A stretch of DNA of 64,000 nucleotides from Granulicella tundricola MP5ACTX9 (GTDB taxonomy: Bacteria > Acidobacteriota > Terriglobia > Terriglobales > Acidobacteriaceae), in assembly GCF_000178975.2 (NCBI RefSeq), contig NC_015064.1:2418001-2482000 (forward strand), written 5' to 3'. The position numbers were made by a program, and so were the translations under genes. The notes beneath the pieces are model-generated. The model was not told the origin of the DNA. It saw only the letters and a list, made by a program, of their open reading frames with translations, and did no database searches. This document shows positions 24,971 through 33,252 of this stretch, one piece after another (the first letter of the stretch is position 1; each line of letters starts with the position of its first letter).

Positions 24971-26719
24971 ATGCCTGACGAAGTCCTCACCGCTCCCGCC
25001 GCAGAAGCCAAGCCCAAAGAAGTCAAAGAGACCAAGGCCCAGAAGTCCGAGCGCCTCAAGCTCGCCAAAAACCCCTGGGACGCATGGGATGAGGTCCGCG
25101 AGTACGCCAAAGGCGGCCGTGACTCCGTCGCGCCAGAATGGTCCAATCTCTACTTCAAGTGGTGGGGCGTCTACACCCAGGGCGACGGCCTAGGCGTCAC
25201 CGGCGGAGCCAACGGCGAAGGCAAAGCCTCCGAGTTCTTCATGATGCGCATCGGCCTCCCCAACGGCATCCTCACCAGCCTTCAGCTCCGTGTCATCGGC
25301 AACCTCACAAAAAAATACGCCCGCAACCTCTCCGACATCACCACCCGCCAGAACATCCAGCTTCACTGGCTCACCATCGGAGCCCTCGTAGAAGTCGTTG
25401 ACGCCCTCACCGAGATCGGCCTCTCCCCCAAGGGCGCATGCGGCGACGTCGTCCGCAACGTCACCGGCTGCCCCCTCGCCGGCATCGACGGCCACCAGCT
25501 CCTCGACGCCAGCCCCCTCGCCCTCGAGCTCGCCCACAAGCTCACCGCCAACCCCGAGTTCTACAACCTCCCCCGCAAGTTCAAGATCTCCGCCACCGGC
25601 TGCCCCCTCTGGTGCTCCTACCCGGAGATCAACGACGTAGCCTTCACCGCCATCACCCGCGAGATCAACGGTGCAACAGAAATCGGCTACACCCTCCGCG
25701 TAGGCGGCGGCCTCTCCACGGAGCCCCACATCGCCGTCCGCATCCCCGCCTTCATCCCCCAGGACAAGGCCTACGACGTCTGCGTAGCCGTGGTCCGCAT
25801 CTTCAAGGAGCAATCCGAGCTCCGCGAAAACCGCACCCGCGCCCGCATCAAGTACCTCTTCATGCGCCACGGCTGGACCGCCGAATCCATGCTGGAAGCC
25901 ATCGAGCAGCAACTCGGCTACAAGCTGGACCCCAGCCCCCTCACCGCAGACCCGGTCCCTGACGATGTCTACCGCGACCACATCGGCATCACCCCGCAGA
26001 AGCAATCCGGCCTCTCAGCAGTCGGCGCGAGCGTCATGGGCGGCCGCCTCTCCGGTGACCAGCTCATCCAGCTCGCCGACCTCGCAGAAAAATACGGCGA
26101 CGGCAGCCTCCGCGCCACGATCATGCAGAACATCCTCCTCGTCAACATCAAGAACGAGAACGTCCGCGCCCTCATCGCAGACCTCGCCGCCCTCGACCTA
26201 CGCGTTGAAGTCTCCCCCTTCTGGCGCGGCGCAGTCGCCTGCACCGGCACCGAGTTCTGCAAGCTCGCCATCTCAGAAACCAAAGCCTTCAGCAAGTGGC
26301 TCACAGAAGAGATGGAAGGCCGCCTCCCCGGCTTCGACCAGCAGATCAAGCTCCACGTCACCGGCTGCACCAACTCCTGCGGCCAAAGCTGGATCGCCGA
26401 CATCGGCCTCGAAGGTAAGAAAATCAAGAAGGACGGCAAACTCGTAGACGCCTTCTACTTCTGCGTAGGCGGAGCCGTAGGCAAGTATGCCCGCGCCGCC
26501 CGCCAGATCGGCTACCGAGCCGCCGCCGAAGACACCCCGGAGGCCGTCGAGCGTCTCCTCCGCGGCTACCTCGCCCTCCGCACCCCCGGTGAAGACCTGA
26601 GAGCCTACTTCGCCCGCACCAGCGACGAAGACCTCCGCACCCACCTGGCCGGAGCCGTAGTCACCCCAGTCGAACGCGACGCCCCACCCGCCGGTGGCCG
26701 CCACGCCGCCGACGCCTAG
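24971..26719 (+). CDS. nirA: siroheme [4Fe-4S] nitrite/sulfite reductase (NirA family)
   Basis: 582 residues with the two-fold repeated reductase fold. Siroheme/4Fe-4S cysteines are Cys424 and Cys430 (CTGTEFC), then Cys466 and Cys470 (CTNSC). DITTRQNIQLHW near residue 120 is a family signature. It reduces nitrite to ammonia or sulfite to sulfide in six electrons, using ferredoxin. Sequence alone does not separate the two activities; the cysteine-coded leader upstream favours sulfite reduction. An Ala/Lys-rich N-terminal extension of about 30 residues precedes the conserved part. Siroheme genes are in the same window at 34880-36339. A hairpin terminator follows. Confidence 0.9.
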   Translation: MPDEVLTAPAAEAKPKEVKETKAQKSERLKLAKNPWDAWDEVREYAKGGRDSVAPEWSNLYFKWWGVYTQGDGLGVTGGANGEGKASEFFMMRIGLPNGILTSLQLRVIGNLTKKYARNLSDITTRQNIQLHWLTIGALVEVVDALTEIGLSPKGACGDVVRNVTGCPLAGIDGHQLLDASPLALELAHKLTANPEFYNLPRKFKISATGCPLWCSYPEINDVAFTAITREINGATEIGYTLRVGGGLSTEPHIAVRIPAFIPQDKAYDVCVAVVRIFKEQSELRENRTRARIKYLFMRHGWTAESMLEAIEQQLGYKLDPSPLTADPVPDDVYRDHIGITPQKQSGLSAVGASVMGGRLSGDQLIQLADLAEKYGDGSLRATIMQNILLVNIKNENVRALIADLAALDLRVEVSPFWRGAVACTGTEFCKLAISETKAFSKWLTEEMEGRLPGFDQQIKLHVTGCTNSCGQSWIADIGLEGKKIKKDGKLVDAFYFCVGGAVGKYARAARQIGYRAAAEDTPEAVERLLRGYLALRTPGEDLRAYFARTSDEDLRTHLAGAVVTPVERDAPPAGGRHAADA

Positions 26720-26757
26720 CCCACACAAACACATCGCCAGATGAACGCTTCATGAGA

Positions 26758-26802
26758 TACGGCGAAGCCCTCACCCACCCCGGGAGCGAGGACTTCGCCG
26801 TA
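26758..26802. terminator. hairpin terminator after nirA
   Basis: TACGGCGAAGCCCTC (26758-26772) pairs with GAGGACTTCGCCGTA (26788-26802) with one mismatch, followed by ACCTCTTT. It lies 38 bp after the nirA stop. Confidence 0.75.
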
Positions 26803-26890
26803 ACCTCTTTGCATTCATAAACCCCTCCTATGGCACCCCAATTGCATCTCCCTCACTGACACGGCTCACACCGCGCATCAGGGAGCATCG

Positions 26891-29839
26891 ATGGCACAAC
26901 CCGCACTCGCAACCACCACTGACCTCTCGCTCGACCCATCCTCCCCCGCCGCCCGCGCCACCCTCCGCGCCCAGGCCCACGCCATGCTGGATGACATGCT
27001 CGATTACTCCGAGAACATCCGCGAGCGCCAGGTCTGGCAGGTCATCCTACCAGAGATCCGCGCCAACTTCCAATCCCCCATCCCCACCCAGCCCTCCGCC
27101 CTAGCCGAAGTCCACCAGCAGTTCATGACCTCCATCCTGCCTTTTACCGCAGCCAACACACACCCCGGCTTCATGGGCTGGGCCCAGGGCGGCGGCTCCC
27201 AGGTCGGCATGCTCGCCGGCATGCTCACCGCAGGCCTCAACGCCAACGTAGGCGGCCGTGACCAGATCCCCCTCGAAGTCGAGCGCCAGGTCACCGCATG
27301 GATGCGCGACCTCTTCCACTTCCCCGCCGAAGCCTCCGGCATCTTCCTCACCGGCACCTCCATAGCTAACCTTCTCGCCGTCGTCATAGCCCGCGACGCC
27401 CGCCTCGGCCCCGGCATCCGCCAAACCGGCCTCACCTCCCCCACTCTCATCTCCTACACCTCCTCCGCCGCCCACAACAGCATCGCCAAAGCCCTCGACC
27501 TCGCCGGCCTAGGCACCGGCACCCTCCGCCTCATCCCCACAGACCCCGCCGGTCGCATGGACCTCGCTGTCCTCGACCAAGCCATCCAGCAAGACCGCGC
27601 CGCCGGCCTCACCCCCTTCTTCATAGCGGCCACTGCCGGCACCGTAGACATCGGTGCAATCGACGATCTCGAATCCATCGCAGACCTCTGCGCTCAGCAC
27701 AATCTCTGGTTCCACGTAGACGGAGCCCTCGGCGCACTCGCCATGCTCGCCCCCGGCCTGGCCCCACGCCTCAAAGGCATAGAACGCGCCGACACTCTCG
27801 CCTTTGACTTCCACAAATGGGCGCAAGTACCTTACGACGCAGGCTTTCTCCTGGTCCGCGATGCCCAACTCCATCAACAAGCCTTCGCCTCGCCCGCCTG
27901 TTACCTCGCCCGCGAAAATCGCGGGCTCGCCGCCAACTCCCCGTGGCCCTGTGACCTCGGCCCAGAGCTCTCCCGCAGCTTCCGAGCCCTCAAGGTCTGG
28001 ATGACCTTGAAGGTCCAGGGCACCGATGCCATCGGAGCCGTCATCCAGAACACCTGCAACCTCGCCCAGTCACTCGCCACCCGCATCCGCAACACGCCGG
28101 AGCTTGAACTCCTGGCCCCCGTTCAACTCAACATCGTCTGCTTCCGCTACCGCTTCACCGATCAATCGGAAACCGACGTAAGCCACCTCAACCGCGAACT
28201 CGTGATCCGTCTTCAGGAGTCAGGCATCGTCGTCCCATCCGCCACCACTCTCGCAAGCCGCGTAGCCATCCGCGCCGCCATCGTCAACCACCGCACCACC
28301 CAATCCGAGATCGACGATCTCGTGGAGGCCACCCTGTCCCTCGGCCGAGAGCTCCAGCCCACCCCGCATCCTGTGTCTTGGCCACCCACACTCCAGCTTG
28401 AGGCCGAGCTCCTCCAACTGAGCCATCAACTGCCCGCCACCCTCGATCCAGCCGACGAAATCGCCCTCCGCGTCCAGCGCGCCATCCTCCTCGCCCAACT
28501 CGGTCGTCCCCTTGAAGCCCGCAGCGATCATCTCCGCGTCCTCGAACTTGATCCCACCCACCACGCCAACCTCCTCGAACTTGGCCGCCTCCTCGCAGGC
28601 ACAGGCCAGACCAAAGCCGCCCAGGTCGTCTACACCGAAGCCGTCAAGCACTACCCCCACGACGCCGTCGCCCACGTCAACCTCGGCAGCACACTTCTCA
28701 CAAACGACGATCCCAGCAAGGCAAGCCACCACTACGAGCTTGCCCTGCAACTAAGCCCCGGCCTTCCAGAAGCCCACGGCGGTCTCTATTATGCCCTCAC
28801 CCGCCTCGGCGACCCCGACGCCGCCGCCCTACACCGCCAGAAAGCCTTCGGCCGCAAGAACATCTTCCAGACACCGTTCCGTGGCACCGCCCATCCCATC
28901 CCAGTCATCCTCCTGGTCTCATCCACCGGCGGCAACACCCCCGTTGAAAAGCTCTTGGACGACACCATCTTCCAGACCTGGGTCATAGTAGCCGACTTCT
29001 ACGACCCCCAAACCCCACTCCCGCCCCACCAACTCATCTTCAACGGCATCGGAGACGTAGAAGTAGCCTCGGAAGCCCTCATCGCCGCGCGCACCCTCCT
29101 CGCCCAAATCTCCCGGCCCATCCTCAACCTACCATCCGCAGTCCTGGCCACCAGCCGCCCTGAAAACGCCGCCCGCCTGGCCGCTCTCCCCAGTGTCCGC
29201 ACCGCCCGAACCCGCTCTTATCCCCTCACCTTCCTCGCCGGTGACCACGCCCTCCCAACCCTAGCAACCGACGGCTTCACCTTCCCCCTGCTCCTCCGTC
29301 TCCCCGGCTTCCACATGGGTCAGCACTTCACCCAGGTCGACGAGCCCTCGGCCCTGGCCGCCCACATAGCCGCCCTCCCCACCTTCGGACACGCCGATGC
29401 AGAAGTCCTCGCCATCGAATACCTCGACGCCCGCGGCAGCGACGGCTGCGCCCGCAAATACCGCGTCATGTTCATCGCAGGCGAGCTCTACCCCCTGCAC
29501 CTCGCCATCTCACCCAACTGGAAGATCCATTACTTCAGCGCAGACATGGCAGACCGCCCAGACCACCGCGCAGAAGAAGCCGCCTTCCTCTCCGATATGT
29601 CCACCGTCCTCGGCCCCCGCGCCATGTCAGCCCTCGCCTCCATCCAGAAAACCCTCGGCCTCGACTATGCCGGAATTGACTTCGGCCTAAACCTCGCGGG
29701 CGACCTCCTCCTCTTCGAAGCCAACGCCACCATGGTCGTAGAGCAGCCCTCGCCCGACCCGCGCTGGGACTACCGCCGTACCGCCGTAGACCGCATCCAT
29801 GCAGCCGTCCGCCACATGCTCCTGAACTCCGCTACCTAA
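26891..29839 (+). CDS. PLP-dependent decarboxylase - TPR - ATP-grasp ligase fusion
   Basis: 982 residues in three parts. Residues 1-480: group II PLP decarboxylase, with His195 (TSSAAHNSIAKA), Asp277 (FHVDGALG) and the PLP lysine Lys309 (DFHKWAQVPYDAG). Residues about 500-655: tetratricopeptide-like helical repeats (ALVYTEAVKHYPHDAVAHVNLG pattern). Residues about 675-980: ATP-grasp domain, starting LVSSTGGNTPVEKLL and ending DYAGIDFGLNLAGDLLLFEANAT, where Asp, Glu and Asn match the metal site. The parts suggest an enzyme that decarboxylates an amino acid and also ligates an amine or carboxylate, perhaps on a TPR-bound substrate. The gene stands alone; its stop overlaps that of the convergent TetR gene by 4 bp. 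Substrates unknown. Confidence 0.85.
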   Translation: MAQPALATTTDLSLDPSSPAARATLRAQAHAMLDDMLDYSENIRERQVWQVILPEIRANFQSPIPTQPSALAEVHQQFMTSILPFTAANTHPGFMGWAQGGGSQVGMLAGMLTAGLNANVGGRDQIPLEVERQVTAWMRDLFHFPAEASGIFLTGTSIANLLAVVIARDARLGPGIRQTGLTSPTLISYTSSAAHNSIAKALDLAGLGTGTLRLIPTDPAGRMDLAVLDQAIQQDRAAGLTPFFIAATAGTVDIGAIDDLESIADLCAQHNLWFHVDGALGALAMLAPGLAPRLKGIERADTLAFDFHKWAQVPYDAGFLLVRDAQLHQQAFASPACYLARENRGLAANSPWPCDLGPELSRSFRALKVWMTLKVQGTDAIGAVIQNTCNLAQSLATRIRNTPELELLAPVQLNIVCFRYRFTDQSETDVSHLNRELVIRLQESGIVVPSATTLASRVAIRAAIVNHRTTQSEIDDLVEATLSLGRELQPTPHPVSWPPTLQLEAELLQLSHQLPATLDPADEIALRVQRAILLAQLGRPLEARSDHLRVLELDPTHHANLLELGRLLAGTGQTKAAQVVYTEAVKHYPHDAVAHVNLGSTLLTNDDPSKASHHYELALQLSPGLPEAHGGLYYALTRLGDPDAAALHRQKAFGRKNIFQTPFRGTAHPIPVILLVSSTGGNTPVEKLLDDTIFQTWVIVADFYDPQTPLPPHQLIFNGIGDVEVASEALIAARTLLAQISRPILNLPSAVLATSRPENAARLAALPSVRTARTRSYPLTFLAGDHALPTLATDGFTFPLLLRLPGFHMGQHFTQVDEPSALAAHIAALPTFGHADAEVLAIEYLDARGSDGCARKYRVMFIAGELYPLHLAISPNWKIHYFSADMADRPDHRAEEAAFLSDMSTVLGPRAMSALASIQKTLGLDYAGIDFGLNLAGDLLLFEANATMVVEQPSPDPRWDYRRTAVDRIHAAVRHMLLNSAT

Positions 29840-30435
29840 CTCCCAGTCCCACGCAACATCCCCACCACCAGCCCCTCAATCTTCCCAACGATCTCCTCCG
29901 CCTCACACCGCCCAGCCGTGTGCAGCCACTCCTTGCAAGCCCCATAGATCGCCCAGCTCACCGCCGAGGCCACCATCGCATCCGACATCGCCATTGCTGG
30001 CTCCCCCTCCACCCGCACATGCCGCTTCATCCCATCCAGCAGCATCTTCCGCACCACCGCGATCACCGCCGTCTCCATATGCCCTTCAAGCTGCCGCCCG
30101 CCCCCACAAGCAGCCCCCGGCACACTCGTAATGTAGTCGCAAACCCCCAGCACGATCGCCCGCAGCGCCCCATCGCACCCGCTGAATCTCACCCCGCGCC
30201 GCTCCAGCAACTCCCCAAACCGGCTCCCTACCATGCACTCCAGCAGCGCAAACTTGTCCGAATAATGGTCATAAAAAGTGGCCCGGTTCAGCTCCGCCGC
30301 CTCCGCAATATCCTGCACGGAGATCTTGTCGAACTCCTTTTTCTCCAGCAAACTCCATAGCCCGTCATGCAGCATCAGCCGCGTCCGCCGCACCCGCGGA
30401 TCTAGAGTTCCAACCTGCGTAATCGTCCCAGCCAT
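29836..30435 (-). CDS. TetR/AcrR family transcriptional regulator
   Basis: 199 residues from ATG 30433-30435 (a start 12 codons earlier is possible). The N-terminal helix-turn-helix is clear: LEKKEFDKISVQDIAEAAELNRATFYDHYSDKFALLE. The C-terminal ligand domain is family-specific. It is divergent from azoR, and paired half-sites in the 97-bp gap suggest it represses azoR-doxX until a quinone or electrophile-like ligand binds. The ligand is inferred from the neighbours only. Confidence 0.9.
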   Translation of the reverse strand: MAGTITQVGTLDPRVRRTRLMLHDGLWSLLEKKEFDKISVQDIAEAAELNRATFYDHYSDKFALLECMVGSRFGELLERRGVRFSGCDGALRAIVLGVCDYITSVPGAACGGGRQLEGHMETAVIAVVRKMLLDGMKRHVRVEGEPAMAMSDAMVASAVSWAIYGACKEWLHTAGRCEAEEIVGKIEGLVVGMLRGTGS

Positions 30436-30470
30436 ACCACCAGCGTACCGGAATTCGACATAAAACAACA

Positions 30471-30503
30471 TCTGTCGTTATATTGAATCGACAACTGTCG
30501 TTT
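30471..30503. promoter_or_regulatory. candidate TetR operator upstream of azoR
   Basis: CTGTCGTT occurs twice, at 30471-30478 and 30496-30503, 25 bp apart; the second is part of the palindrome CGACAACTGTCG (30489-30500). The sites sit between the divergent regulator and azoR starts. Confidence 0.5.
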
Positions 30504-30532
30504 AGTAGTCAAACGTCGTAAAGGAGCCCAAC

Positions 30533-31156
30533 ATGCCAACCCTCTTGCACCTCGACTCCAGCCCCGCAGGCGATGCCTCCATCTCCCGACATCTCACCGC
30601 CCAGTTCGTCGCAAAGTGGCAAGCCGCCAACCCCACCGGCACCGTCATCACCCGCGACATCACCACGATGCAGATCCCGCCCGTCAGCCAGGCATGGATC
30701 GCCGCACGCATGACCCCGGCCGATGCCCGCACTACCGAGCAGAAAGAACTCCTCACCCTCTCGGACTCTCTCATCGCAGACCTTAAGTCCGCGGACGAGT
30801 ACGTCTTCGGCGTCCCCATGTATAACTTCGGCATCCCCGCCATCCTCAAGCTCTGGATCGACCAGATCGCCCGCCCCGGCGAGACATTCTCCTACGTCAA
30901 CGGCACCCCAGCAGGCCTCCTCACCGACAAAAAAGCCACCTTCGTCATAGCCTCCGGCGGCGACTATAGCCCCGAAACCGCAATGGCCTCTTACAACTAC
31001 ACCGCCCCCTATCTCAAGGCCGTCTTCGGCTTCCTCGGCGTCACAGACACGCTCCTCATCAACGCCGGCGGAGCCATGGCAGTGGCCTTCGGAAAAATCG
31101 ACCTCCCCACCTTCATGCAGCCACACATCGAATCCATCCACCAGCGCATCCAGTAA
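30533..31156 (+). CDS. azoR: FMN-dependent NADH:quinone reductase / azoreductase
   Basis: 207 residues, flavodoxin-like fold. The start LLHLDSSPAGDASISRHLT contains the FMN phosphate loop; VPMYNFGIPAILKLWIDQIARPGETF is the family signature, and SGGDYS follows near the flavin ring. AzoR reduces quinones and azo dyes with two electrons, protecting against quinone stress. AAAGGAG precedes the ATG. The doxX-type gene follows by 25 bp, consistent with an operon under the divergent TetR regulator. Confidence 0.93.
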   Translation: MPTLLHLDSSPAGDASISRHLTAQFVAKWQAANPTGTVITRDITTMQIPPVSQAWIAARMTPADARTTEQKELLTLSDSLIADLKSADEYVFGVPMYNFGIPAILKLWIDQIARPGETFSYVNGTPAGLLTDKKATFVIASGGDYSPETAMASYNYTAPYLKAVFGFLGVTDTLLINAGGAMAVAFGKIDLPTFMQPHIESIHQRIQ

Positions 31157-31181
31157 CCCAATCCCATTACAAGGAGCGCTC

Positions 31182-31565
31182 ATGAAAGTAGCCTCACTCG
31201 TCGCACGCTATCTTCTCGGCATCATCTTCCTCGTATTCGGGGCCAATGGCTTCCTGCACTTCATTCCCATGCAACCCATGCCGCCGGTCGCCACCCAGTT
31301 CGTCACCGCCCTGGCCATCTCTCATTACATGGTCCTGGTCTTCCTCCTCCAACTAGTCGGCGGCATCTTGCTGCTCGCCAATCGATTCGTTCCTCTCGCC
31401 CTGACACTGCTCGCGCCCATTATCGTGAACATCGTCCTGACGCACCTTCTCATGGCCCCTGCCGGGCTACCCATTGCAATCCTCGTCGTCATCCTCTGGG
31501 TGCTCGTCGCCGCGCGCGTCTGGTCGGCCTTTACCCCGCTGTTGCAGCAAAGGGTAGAGAGCTAG
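31182..31565 (+). CDS. DoxX-like small membrane protein
   Basis: 127 residues with four predicted membrane helices. ARYLLGIIFLVFGANGFLHF is the DoxX family opening. DoxX-like proteins are integral membrane proteins often encoded with oxidoreductases; no reaction is established for this type. Co-transcription with azoR is likely from the 25-bp gap and AAGGAG site. Confidence 0.88.
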   Translation: MKVASLVARYLLGIIFLVFGANGFLHFIPMQPMPPVATQFVTALAISHYMVLVFLLQLVGGILLLANRFVPLALTLLAPIIVNIVLTHLLMAPAGLPIAILVVILWVLVAARVWSAFTPLLQQRVES

Positions 31566-31573
31566 CTCGCTAC

Positions 31574-31602
31574 GGGAAGGTCCTTCAACTCCGGACCTTC
31601 CC
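31574..31602. terminator. hairpin between convergent genes
   Basis: GGGAAGGTCC (31574-31583) pairs perfectly with GGACCTTCCC (31593-31602). It lies between the doxX-like stop and the stop of the convergent methyltransferase gene, so it could serve both. Confidence 0.65.
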
Positions 31603-31613
31603 ACTGCGGCACA

Positions 31614-32201
31614 TCAATAGATCCCCGGCACCAGCCTCTTGCTTCTCCGGCAGTACTCCTCATACTCGGTGCCAAAAGCCCCATGCAAAGCGTCCTCCTC
31701 CACCTTGATCCGGTAGAGCAAAGCCACCACGGGTGGCACCGTCAAGATCAACACCGACACCCAGTTCCCCGTCTTCAACCCCATGGATAGAAAGATCAGC
31801 AGCATCCCCGTATAACTTGGGTGCCGCACCAACCGGAACAGACCACCTGTCTCCAGCTTCTGGGTCTCGGTGATCGCCACATTCGCACTGAACGATCGCC
31901 CCAGTCTCCAGATCGCCGTCCCGCGTATCGCCAGTCCCACCACGATCAACGCCACACTCGTCCAACCCGCCCACTGCGCGGCGTTTGGAAGGTTCGCCCC
32001 GTGCGTGGCACCGTAGCTCATCCCCACAAAGCTGGACGTCATGATCACAGCCCACAGAATCCGCAGCGACCCACGATCCCGGTTCTCACCGCCACTCGAC
32101 TTGATCCGTGTAAACAGCAGGATCGAAACCTCACCACACACCCACAACCCATACAAAACCCACCAGATCCGCCCTGCCGTCATCGGTCGCCCCCAGGCCA
32201 C
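31614..32201 (-). CDS. isoprenylcysteine carboxyl methyltransferase-like membrane protein
   Basis: 195 residues from GTG, or 189 from ATG at 32181-32183. Several membrane helices, then LFRLVRHPSYTGMLLIFLSMGL and EEDALHGAFGTEYEEYCRRSKRLVPGIY, which are the conserved SAM-binding and C-terminal motifs of the ICMT/PEMT family. Bacterial members methylate small lipophilic or unknown substrates, since proteins are not prenylated here. Confidence 0.87.
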   Translation of the reverse strand: MAWGRPMTAGRIWWVLYGLWVCGEVSILLFTRIKSSGGENRDRGSLRILWAVIMTSSFVGMSYGATHGANLPNAAQWAGWTSVALIVVGLAIRGTAIWRLGRSFSANVAITETQKLETGGLFRLVRHPSYTGMLLIFLSMGLKTGNWVSVLILTVPPVVALLYRIKVEEDALHGAFGTEYEEYCRRSKRLVPGIY

Positions 32202-32276
32202 TCATTCCAGCCTGCAGCGATCCTAACCCGACACCGCAATCGAATCAGCCCAAATCAACATGGGGACGAACCCGTC

Positions 32277-33209
32277 TCACAATCCACTCCCCGCAACCTC
32301 TGCCGTCGGAAAGAAAATCCCATCATCCACCCGCACATTCGGCTTAGCCACATAGCGGTGATCGCAGAGCCCAAGCCCCGTCACCAGTCCCAGTTCGATC
32401 GGCAGCAAGTAGTCCAGCGGCAGCAGGTACGGATACGTCTTCAGGTAGCTCTCCGTCACCCCATGGAGATGTCGGCTCCGAGGAATACTTCCCGCCACCT
32501 GCGGCAACAGCGTAGCCTCCCACCCAAGCTCCGGATGCCTCTTCGCATACCCATGCAGCCGAGCCTCCAACTGCTTCGGCGTCGTCATCCCCGCATCCAG
32601 CAGGTAGTTCCGGTGAACCGCTCCAGGAAACGCCACATTCAGCAACTTACTCGCAAAGTCTCCGCAGTTGGAATAGAACATGTTGAAGTGACTGACGTTG
32701 CGCCCATCGTTCAACCACCGCATCATCCGCTGCTCCTGTGCCCCCGTCGTCCGCACCCGCACCAGCACGATCCGCCGCCGGTACGACTCCCCCAGCAGTG
32801 AAGTCCAGGTCCCGTCACCCGGATCGACCGCAAAGCTCCCGCCATGCGCCACCCGGTACTCCCGCCTCAACCGCTCCGCATTCTCCGCCGTCACATTCGC
32901 CGGGATCGCCGACTCCCGATCCACCGCAAAGAAGTAAGCATCCGGCGGCATCGCCAGCCAGTCGAACCGCCCCTTCACTCCTTGATAACGGCTCAGCACC
33001 GCCCCCGGCTCCCCCGCTCCGCAACTCCGCATCTTTATATGATCGTCAGAGCAAAGCCGGTCGAGCCAGATCGCCGAATGCCCCGCGGACGTCATGCGCC
33101 CTGCAAAGTTAATCGGATCTTCCATCACCAGCACCACGTCAGCCCGCGCCGCCCGTCCCCACAGCAATCCCACCCCGAAAGCAAAACACCATCGCGTCAC
33201 AACATTCAT
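32277..33209 (-). CDS. secreted hypothetical protein with permuted papain-like motif
   Basis: 310 residues with a signal peptide (to RAARADV). Two spaced motifs stand out: SAGHSAIWLDRLC (a histidine after a small residue, about residue 43) and MFYSNCGDFASKLLNVAF (a Cys-Gly-Asp, about residues 180-184). His first and Cys later is the order in circularly permuted NlpC/P60 or YiiX/DUF4105-type cysteine hydrolases. If right, this is an extracytoplasmic amidase or peptidase. The family assignment is tentative. Confidence 0.55.
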   Translation of the reverse strand: MNVVTRWCFAFGVGLLWGRAARADVVLVMEDPINFAGRMTSAGHSAIWLDRLCSDDHIKMRSCGAGEPGAVLSRYQGVKGRFDWLAMPPDAYFFAVDRESAIPANVTAENAERLRREYRVAHGGSFAVDPGDGTWTSLLGESYRRRIVLVRVRTTGAQEQRMMRWLNDGRNVSHFNMFYSNCGDFASKLLNVAFPGAVHRNYLLDAGMTTPKQLEARLHGYAKRHPELGWEATLLPQVAGSIPRSRHLHGVTESYLKTYPYLLPLDYLLPIELGLVTGLGLCDHRYVAKPNVRVDDGIFFPTAEVAGSGL

Positions 33210-33252
33210 GCCACCATTGGACGGCAGAACCCCGCTACGCGTCGCCAGCCCA

